DNA of 64,000 nt from NCBI GenBank assembly GCA_022592445.1, contig JABYQR010000014.1, positions 62,001-126,000 of the forward strand, read 5' to 3'. Made by a program: the position numbers and the translations under genes. Under the pieces are notes generated by a model. The model was not told where the DNA came from. It saw nothing but the letters and a program-made list of their open reading frames with translations, and searched no databases. Shown one piece after another: positions 56,638-64,000 of the stretch (positions are counted from its first letter, which is position 1; each line of letters begins with the position of its first letter). This stretch comes from Cytidiella melzeri (Eukaryota > Basidiomycota > Agaricomycetes > Polyporales > Irpicaceae).

Positions 56638-58700
56638 TCAACGAAGGCTGACATAAGGATATGAGAACATACGTGTAGCCTTTATGTGGTTTTTAGAAGC
56701 AATACACTCCCAGCTCCGCGGTTCGTGGTATTCGGACAGACCGCAGCACCTCTGACGAGCCCGTGAAGCGTGAAAGTTGAAAAACGGGTCAGATTTGATT
56801 TCTTCAATGTCCGCTCGCTGTTCAGGGTCGAATTGAAGAAGCTTTCATATTCTGAGGTGAGTCGCTATTGGGTAAAGGAGATGAGAGTAACAATCCACCT
56901 TTAAAATGAGTTCAACACATCTTTTGGAATACCGAAGCTTTTTCATGGTATAGTAGATATCCTCCACGCACATTTCGAAACTTTTGAGTTTTCCATGGCG
57001 CCCTCCGACATGAAGCTTCACATGACTGAGTGAATATGCGATATCAAAGCCGGTCGAGAGGAGACTCACGATATCTTCTCCTACGATAAGATACAGCAAG
57101 GTTGCCCCGAGTGACCACCAATCAATGGCTTTGGTGTATTCCTTGCCTTGCCCGCGGTAAACCGCAAGAGCTTCCGGGGCAGCATATGGAAGAGATATGC
57201 ACGAATTATCACTTGTGGACTGCGAAAACTTTCCCGTTCTCGGAACGAACATCGCCCCACCAAAGTCCGTAATCCGACAATGGCCTTCAGCATCAACGAC
57301 GATATTCTCCGGCTTGATGTCATGATGCACGATCCCGAGCTCGTGTAAGGACTGAATCCCAAGCACCTGTGAGGAGCAGAAGGGTCAGCTCACGAAGTAA
57401 AGCAGCCGCTCATTGACAGACCAGTTCAGCTGCTATACATTTCATAAGCTGCTCATTGCCTCCACCCCGGATTTCCCCCCTGTACCCGAAAAGATCCCCT
57501 CCGGGACAGAGAGGCTAAGGCGCAGTGAAGAGATATAAGCACGAATAATTGACGCGACGTAGAGCTACATACTGAAAGGATGTGAAGGAAGCCTCTGGGC
57601 GACGTCCACGCCCATTTAGATTCGACCGTTATTGGACAAAGCACGAAGGGCAAGTCCTGTTCTGATAATCGTTCGAGGGTCTTGAGTTCGTCGGCCATGC
57701 ACCCGTAGAAGGTAGGATGTAGTCGAGTCTGAAGGGAAATGACCTTCATAGCCAGTGGGCCGACCTTCGACGTATGCTTCACCATGTAAACTCGACCATG
57801 ACCTCCTTCTCCGACTACTCCAAGGACGGTCCAGGGTGATACATCGCGAGACACGCCGATGAGACGTACTGGTGAGTGAGCATTGTCAGCATAGTGGGTA
57901 CCCTTTCCAGAGGCTGAATTGTGATCTTCCTCTGTTGTTGGGCCCAACGCAGCAGGCCAACCAGAATAAGCTGAGCCTGTGGCAGGATGCTCTAGAATAT
58001 GAGTCACGAAGTCATGCGGGATATTCAAGATATCGGTGTCCCGAACGTTTCCGTGCCCAGCAGCTTCCCCGTCTGGTTTCGAAATGGGACTATGACCGAC
58101 ATCTTCTGGTACCTCCACCTCGTGCTCCTCCGTTGGGGAACTCGTGAGAATGCCTACCTCTGTGGGACTTGAGAGACTAGCGCTGTGATGGTTGGCATTA
58201 TCACGTTCCTCTGCGACTGGTTGTTGACGTCCAGTATAGGGAGCTACACGCTGTCCATCAATATACGTAGAGTAGCGGACGTTGATGCCGCTGGGGAGAC
58301 GTTCACTCGTCGGAGCGCGCTTCAGTAACTTCAGTGAGCTGCGAACAAACCCCCGAACTAGTTGCTTGAACACTCGGCTTATAGGCTGAGGGATGAGGAG
58401 ATCGGTGTCAGGATGAACAACTTGACAATGGGCATGTGCAGGCGCAAGTGGCGAGTCGACAAGGATAAATGATCCAACGTTGTTTGCAGGGGCGACATGA
58501 GGCGGATCCGAGATATTGGGAAACAATTTTTGTGAGATGCTATGTGCCCGTTTGTGCTTCTTCAGCTTGCACGAAGAATTGTGTGATGGGCCAGCACTCG
58601 CGACAGTCGGAGGCGGAGAAGTCGCTGTCGACAGTTCCGCAGACAATGGTAGCCGATGTGATGGCTGAGTCACGCTGACTCTAGATATGTTGCAGTTCAT
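56638..58700 (-). CDS. Serine/threonine protein kinase with long disordered N terminus
   Basis: Four exons in phase: 58700-57573, 57514-57422, 57366-56899, 56841-56638 (630 codons). The first 300 residues are Ser/Pro/His-rich. Kinase signatures follow in order: Gly loop GVVGEGGHGRVYMV, VAIK-type lysine in LAMKVISLQ, GGDLFGY hinge, catalytic loop VHHDIKPENIVV (HRD changed to HHD but Asp, Lys and Asn kept), DFG in RITDFGGAMF, APE in YAAPEAL, and DWWSLGATLLYLIVG. It resembles AGC/CAMK-like fungal kinases; no closer assignment is possible. The start is the first ATG of the clean frame; an open frame extends upstream to 58961. A coding-looking frame in another phase at 56654-56400 may be a further C-terminal exon. 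Confidence 0.88.
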
Positions 58701-59547
58701 GTCTAAGTGGTGTACAAAAGTCAGTGAAAAGCGAAGTAGGGTCGAACTCTTGAAAGCAATGCAGCTCACTTTGAGAATACAATGATCCAAAGAGGGCCAA
58801 CCTGAGAGGATGGAGACGAAGAGTGAAGAGACCACAAACGCAAGTCGTCTTGGACCAAGCAATTTATACCAGCGTTGGGTCTCCTGCACAATGACGCCTT
58901 TTGATGCCTGTGCACGGATCTCCCCTAGCATTCGTGAGCATGGCCAGAGGACTGAGATCAATGAAAGCGTACCTCGAACACATCAGCTTGAAAATAATCA
59001 CGACTTAATCAAGCTCAGGTTTAGGCCATGATGGACTGGACACCGAGTGGCAATGGCATGCGTATTGTCTCGATGGCCAGTGGACCACTGACTCTTACCA
59101 AGCTGGCCCCCGAACATGGCATCCACACAGCACGCGGCGCGACACAAGAGAACAATCACCAGCTCCCACCACCTCGCCACACGTATATCTGGTGCTCAGC
59201 ATGATCGACCTGGCCATTGGTCACCTGCCACTTACGCTGATTCTGATAGTACAAATGGAGGACCATTCTCCCGCAGTCTCGTATGACGGTTGCGGATAGA
59301 TCAGGACGTCGGAAATATCGTAGCGAATGCAATGGTGGTCGTCGTGGACGAGGCAAGAAAAGAAAGAGGCTCGCGTCGCGTTAAAGGCGCTCAAGGCTGC
59401 ACGTGCTCAAGCGGCAAAGGGTGCCGAAGCCATTCTTACCGGCCGACGTGCTCATTGAGGCTTGTTTCCGAGCCACAACCAGCTCTCTAGGTGTGGACAT
59501 TTGCAAACCTTGTATCGACTACCTTTATCTTACAACAGTAGCCCAGA
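58701..59547. other. Intergenic region with an unresolved coding-like stretch
   Basis: Between the kinase and ISD11. On the plus strand about 59350-59460 a Lys/Ala/Arg-rich frame (KKEARVALKALKAARAQAAK, then a stop after GRRAH) looks like the end of a small basic protein, but I could not find a matching upstream exon or start. On the minus strand the 59156-59356 frame is also open. Neither is supported enough to call a gene. Confidence 0.35.
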
Positions 59548-59900
59548 ATGTCTGTTACACCAACGAAAGAAGCATTGCTTCAACTGTACTCCTCAACTCT
59601 GCGAGCATCCCGAGGTTTTAGCTCGTACAACTTTCGCCAATACTTTGTGCGCAGGACGAAGACTACATTCAAGGAAATACAGGCAAGTCGATTTTGAATT
59701 GTCTCATTATCTTTCTCTGACAAGTGTTGCTTCAACAGGACGAGAAAGACCCAGCGAAGCTGTCAGCGTTCTACAATGAACGTGTGAAGGAGCTCTCGGT
59801 CATCAAGCGCAGCGCGATAGTCAACTCGTTATATGGCGGACGGAAGCTCGTGATTGAGCATAATAAGCCTGAGGCTACTATGGAGAGGGGAGACACATGA
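59548..59900 (+). CDS. ISD11: Isd11/LYRM4, iron-sulfur cluster assembly factor
   Basis: Small mitochondrial LYR-family protein that stabilises the cysteine desulfurase Nfs1. Two exons, 59548-59682 and 59739-59900 (98 codons; family about 90-100). Motif order: LLQLYSSTLRASRGFSSYNF (LYR-type helix), QYFVRRTKTTFKEIQ, then DEKDPAKLSAFY and IKRSAIVNSLYGGRKLVIE. The intron begins with GCAAGT after CAG and ends in ACAG. This is a GC-AG intron; the exon frame closes only if it is spliced here. Confidence 0.92.
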
Positions 59901-60273
59901 AGTACGACTCGGGCTGGCGATGTGTTCTTGTCCCATTCCATCCCTCTATGGCATATGCCTACCTATATGACTCCCTATTCTTCTTGGTGTCATTCATGGC
60001 TTAGTTTCTTGCGTTCTCTCTCGCTAGCAGGTCTCATTGTGCAGTGACTTAATCCACGGACTAATTCACACTACTGTAAGCCAAATGCTTGAGCATCCTC
60101 CCAACTGGTGGTTCTCAATGCCTGCAATCTCCCTCCTTCACCAGAGAATAGCTATGGCACACCCTTCCAATGAACCTCAATAGTTAAAGGCCTATATAGT
60201 AACGGCGACATACCGCATATCGTCTTATAGATCAGCTTGAAGCGCTCAAAATCATCTCCTCTCTCTTCCAACC
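59901..60273. other. Intergenic region, ISD11 to URM1
   Basis: 373 bp; T/C-rich in places. No gene or RNA recognised. Confidence 0.5.
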
Positions 60274-60690
60274 ATGTCCGAGTCCACCATCTCTCTGAAA
60301 ATCGAGTTTGGCGGCGGCTTAGAGCTTCTCTTCTCAAACAAGCGTTCGCACAAAGTCACCATACCATCTCACGTACCTGTACCTGCAGATGCGAACCCAA
60401 CTCCAAAGCCAGAGGGGAAGAAGAGCGGTAGACCTGCAGACATAACATACTTGATTTATTGGCTGCGGGACAACCTACTGAAGGAGAGAGAGGAGCTGTT
60501 CATTGAGAACGGGACTGTGTACGTCTAAGTCAGCCGTCCATGGTCATCTGCCGGAGTTGACTCAGCCTACAGGCGACCTGGTATTCTCGTTCTCGTGAAT
60601 GACACCGATTGGGAACTGGAGGGAGAGGGAGATTATGTTCTGCAGGATGGCGATGATATAGTTTTTATATCAACTCTGCACGGTGGTTGA
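60274..60690 (+). CDS. URM1: Ubiquitin-related modifier 1
   Basis: Sulfur carrier and protein modifier with a beta-grasp fold. Activated by Uba4 at its C terminus, it supplies sulfur for thiolation of wobble uridine in tRNAs for Lys, Glu and Gln. Two exons in phase: 60274-60518 and 60573-60690 (120 codons). Sequence features: [17 protein letters not shown] start (here [13 protein letters not shown]), [36 protein letters not shown], and the ending [12 protein letters not shown] with the essential terminal Gly-Gly. A short Pro/Lys-rich insertion ([18 protein letters not shown]) makes it a little longer than yeast Urm1. Confidence 0.96.
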
Positions 60691-61390
60691 TATACCTCGT
60701 AACCGCTTCCACCATCGGAGAGTACGTAGGTTAGACTCTGAGATCTGAGTTCTCAGCCAGACAGACCAGCACATCAGGTGAATGGGCGGACACTATGAAA
60801 CAATGGCTAAGTACCATGCCGACCCTCCTTGAACGTCTCTCCCAGTCATGTCTACTCTCGTGACCGATGGGTCATGTGTAGTGATGTATTCAGAATATAT
60901 TCGTAGACTTGTAATGAAAAAATCACTCAAGCCAGTATAATCAAGAAACAAAATCAAGAAACACAAATGGACGAAAAGTCAAATGCGCAGCTCCAACTGT
61001 TAGTCTAGAAACAAATTCGGATGGAACAAGAACTGAATCAACGACAGGATACCGCTCTATTAGAATGACCGGAGCGGTGTACGGCGAACGAATGGTCGGA
61101 GTTCGGTGGCTCCAGGCACAAAGAGGTCCCAGCCTCAATGGCGGATTTCGAGGACTCATGTGGCCAACGTGTGATGGTGATGACCCTACGCGAATATCGT
61201 AAGGATAGAACTGTACTAACAGGCAGTTTACTCACGAAAAAGGTATTTGCGTTGGGAGAAACGGGATCGAGACCAGCCCGAAGAGTGCAGCGATGTCAAT
61301 GTATGGCTGTTATGCGCAGATGTCACTAATCGAGAAAGAGAAGTAGTTCAATAGACTCACCGAAAGGGATAGGTGCTCGCCAATATTATG

Positions 61391-61655
61391 CGCAGACTCA
61401 GTGGTGAGTCTGGTCTGGGAGTCGACTTCGATGGTGATGTCGAGGTGGCGGTAAAAGGTGACCGCAATTGAGCGCAGCTCGATGGGAGAGCTGGAAGAGG
61501 CCGACGTCCGCATAGACAGTCGAGTGTCGGTGGCACAAATGACCACCATTGAGCGCGGACCGACTGGAGGGTCCGGAAGAAGCATACCCACAGCTGAAGG
61601 TATGGCGGCATCGAGATGTTGATGTCGTTGCGCGCAGACTCCGTGGCGAGTCTGG
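61391..61655. repeat. Diverged internal repeats
   Basis: CGCAGACTC(A/C)GTGG(T/C)GAGTCTGG occurs near 61391-61413 and again near 61634-61655. A second unit beginning TGACC(G/A)C(A/C)ATTGAGCGC occurs at about 61459 and about 61540 (81-bp period) with similar following sequence ending GGAAGA. Confidence 0.65.
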
Positions 61656-62673
61656 AGTATTGGGAGTAGTGATGAGCTAAGCGAGAGGCGACAATGTTAG
61701 TGTCGTGAAATTGAGAATATGAAGACGCGACGTACCATAAAGTAGCCCTATAAAGACAAAGGATGTGTTGCGTTCAATGAACAAACATAGGAATAGAAGA
61801 CGAAGAAGGAGGAAATGAGTAATCAAGAGAAAAAGCACACAGCGGATCGAGAACATATCAGTAGACAACGTAAGTACGAAGACAGCCTTGACAAAGAGGT
61901 AAGAGCGAGACGGGTGTGATAACCAGCCAGTGGTCGTCTGGTATTGGGTTGGTGTGTTGAGGAGCCAGTAGTATGGGTGGACTGGAGGTTCAAAGAACGG
62001 CCCGAAAGGATGCCAGCAATATACGTGCGATCAATGGCGCAAAGAGCCAGAGAGAAGTGGTCGGACGAGGGAAACCGACCATGCGTCGTAGTCTAGAACG
62101 AAGAATGACGACAAAAGAGGGTCTACAATGAATCGTTAGCAGGAGAAAGTGGGTGCGAGTTAGGAAATACGCACCAAAAGACCGAGCGGTGGATGCATCA
62201 CGGCCCCATTGCTACGGTGCGTCCAACGTCGCAGAGGGGCCGCTATACCCTGTGACACTTCGCTATGCCGCGTCCGGCTTCGCGAAGATGACACAGAGTT
62301 GCCAAGTACCCACGCTCGACCGCGTCCGGCCTCACGTAGATACCTAGCAACTCGTGAGGCAGAAATCGACTCGCGCTAACACGAGAGCTGGAAGAAGCGT
62401 GTGCATGAACACGACCGACACGGCCATCTTGGGGGGCGCGCCGAGGGATGACTTGAAGCTTGTGTGGGTAATGTGCGTTAGGCAGAAAGCCGCGACCGGA
62501 GTAGAAGTATCAGATGGCGTGCGTGGAGTGCCACGATGATGCCGAGAAGAGTATGATCTTGAAGCTAAGTCGTCGAAGCCATTTGAGGGATTTTTGAGAT
62601 TTTGTATCCGAGGCCAGAAGAGAAGAGAGACAAATCCAGTATGATGTTGAAGATGAGGGATCCAGAGAGAAGA

Positions 62674-62720
62674 AGAGACGAGACGAGACGAGGCGAGACG
62701 AGGCGAGGCGAGACGAGACA
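62674..62720. repeat. GAGAC/GAGGC pentanucleotide microsatellite
   Basis: About nine tandem 5-bp units alternate between GAGAC and GAGGC. All G/A on one strand apart from the single C of each unit. Confidence 0.9.
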
Positions 62721-62932
62721 AGATATGAAGAGTCATCTAGCCTAGACAGTAGAAGAGTAGAGACGAGACAAATCCAGGTAGTAGGGCCGTCCATCATGTT
62801 ATCAATAAGAATAGAGTGTGTTCAGTCGCTGATAGGGTGTATTTTGAGGTCCGTGGGTATTCAGTCGCGTGCGATATTTGCTTGGGGTATTGGGCGTTCA
62901 AAATTCATGTTCGAAACCATGCTCTTGCGCAT

Positions 62933-64000
62933 TCAATAGAGGAAGTCGAGCGAGCCGAGTGAGCCACAGATAGCATTGAGGTTGTGCTCATTGACGACGT
63001 CTAGAACGGTGGAGAGGAATGCGTCGACGTCGCCGTCACAAGCTGGCGGTGGGGTCCGCGGTACATCGGATTCCTTGTCCGACTGCTGAAAAGTTCTGTC
63101 TATCTCAGTCGTTACCACCTCAGGCTGCTGTGACGAGCAGAAGTCAGCTACGTCAGCCATCGAATAAATCAAGGCCACTCACGTTCGTTTTGCCCACCGA
63201 GAGCCATCGAGCAAGCTCCTTGTGATCAAGACCGCCGTCAGCCTTTGCCTCTGTTGCGTACTCAGAGTCTGTGAGCACATGATCCAGGAGCGGGAGCCGT
63301 CGGCCTTCGCGCCCGTATGGCGAGCTCTTGCGCCGCTGGAAAAACCTGTCCGACCGTCCGATCTTGCTAGGCGTGCCGACCTCCGCGACGACCCTTCGCT
63401 TCCTCTCGTCCTTGATATGGAGTCGGTTGATTGACTCGCAGAGAGGCGTCTGAGGGACGACGACGGCAACCTGACCCATGTGCTGAGGGAACTCGTTGAC
63501 AGCTGGCGATAGCGAGGGGCTTACGACCGATGTGCGCACATCGGTCGAGCAACTAGAGTCGCTAACGTCGGCTTCAGAGAAGCACATAGGGTGGTCGACA
63601 AGTGTCGGTGCTGGGAAGGGTTCAACGAACGCCGAAGCCAGTACATTGCGGACGGGCTGACGAGCCCACGATGATCTTGGTGAGAGTCCAGGAGGGAAGA
63701 AGTAATCACTCGACGGTGGGAACTGCGGCAAAGCCATGTTTTGGATGCCGTCCAGGCTCATGGCGTCGTCGACATCAGACCGGATTACCGGAGAACTCAT
63801 CTTGATGTCAGCGTCATCGATGTTCATGGCAGCGTTCGAGACAACCTCCTGCAGCATGGTGAGCAACGGGTTGTTGGAGCAGATGGGCTCTCACGTACCT
63901 CTGTCAGATCGATGATCATAGACTCTGACCCGTCTTCGATGGAAAGGTTGTAAAGCCTATCGAGGAACTCTAGATCGAGGGGCTCGTCTAGTACGAAGAC
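62933..64000 (-). CDS. Unrecognised acidic protein, 5' end beyond the window
   Basis: Three exons in phase on the minus strand: 64000-63899 (open at the edge), 63848-63183, 63127-62933 (321 codons visible). The product begins here in an acidic stretch (LDEPLDLEFLDRLYNLSIED). It has Met/Asp/Ser-rich segments, a central Pro/Ser-rich region, a short basic patch (KDERKRRVV, SDRFFQRRKSSPYGREGRR) that could be a nuclear signal, and an acidic C terminus ending SLGSLDFLY. Mostly disordered; no domain recognised. It might be a regulatory protein, but that is a guess from composition only. Confidence 0.7.

Larger units (their letters stand above)
60691..62932. other. Gene-poor 2.2 kb interval
   Basis: No supported coding frame. 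It is purine-rich on the plus strand, contains diverged internal repeats (about 61390-61660) and a pentanucleotide repeat (about 62674-62720). It might hold a non-coding RNA or a decayed element; nothing was recognised. Confidence 0.5.

Noticed and set aside
61459..61580. CRISPR-like array
   Set aside because: Only two diverged units, no regular short spacers, and the DNA is eukaryotic.

Overview
The window looks like nuclear DNA of a filamentous basidiomycete, most likely an Agaricomycete. Genes are dense on both strands and are cut by many 45-75 nt GT..AG introns. Intergenic gaps are short (94 bp to about 1 kb). The gene set is fungal: fused folate enzyme FOL1, SLA1, eRF3 with a short Pro/Ala-rich N domain, and a ferric reductase. 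The window also holds a Copia retroelement and a transposon-derived gene of a kind common in Agaricomycete genomes. No bacterial or organellar features were seen. All exon models were built by eye from splice signals, reading-frame continuity and family motifs; for nearly every named gene the exon phases add up exactly to an open frame.

Layout. 1-2086 (-) unrecognised Ser/Pro-rich protein running off the left edge; 2720-5752 (+) ER Hsp90 with HDEL; 6195-8406 (+) class I CPD photolyase; 8895-12083 (+) TPR-CHAT protein whose CHAT domain seems to lack its catalytic Cys; 12296-13165 (-) TXNDC9-like protein; 13380-15070 (+) DOM34/pelota; 16440-18865 (+) ferric reductase; 19077-22027 (-) PUS7; 22122-23080 (+) URA3; 23263-23341 (+) tRNA-Arg(ACG); 23542-24907 (-) deoxyhypusine synthase; 25130-31922 (+) SEC7/BIG-type Arf-GEF; 32426-36525 (-) SLA1; 36945-39031 (+) SUP35/eRF3.

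A transposon island fills about 39.9-51.4 kb. It holds an 8.5 kb Copia element on the minus strand (two 523-bp LTRs about 99% identical; intact integrase-RT-RNase H frame; broken gag-protease; about 3 kb of extra sequence with a spliced 402-codon gene between gag and the 5' LTR), an LTR-like remnant, and a 5'-truncated transposon-type gene.

Ordinary genes then resume: 51423-51968 (+) RPS30; 52270-53464 (-) EMC2; 53633-56316 (+) FOL1; 56638-58700 (-) protein kinase; 59548-59900 (+) ISD11 with a GC-AG intron; 60274-60690 (+) URM1; a gene-poor 2.2 kb stretch; and 62933-64000 (-) an unrecognised gene running off the right edge.

Most genes are housekeeping and are not arranged as pathways. Several are divergent pairs with very short shared promoters (PUS7/URA3, EMC2/FOL1, DYS1/SEC7, SLA1/SUP35). 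Many serve translation or its quality control (SUP35, DOM34, DYS1, PUS7, RPS30, URM1, tRNA-Arg). The most unusual items are the gene-carrying Copia element, the degenerate TPR-CHAT protein, and the kinase-site array in SLA1.
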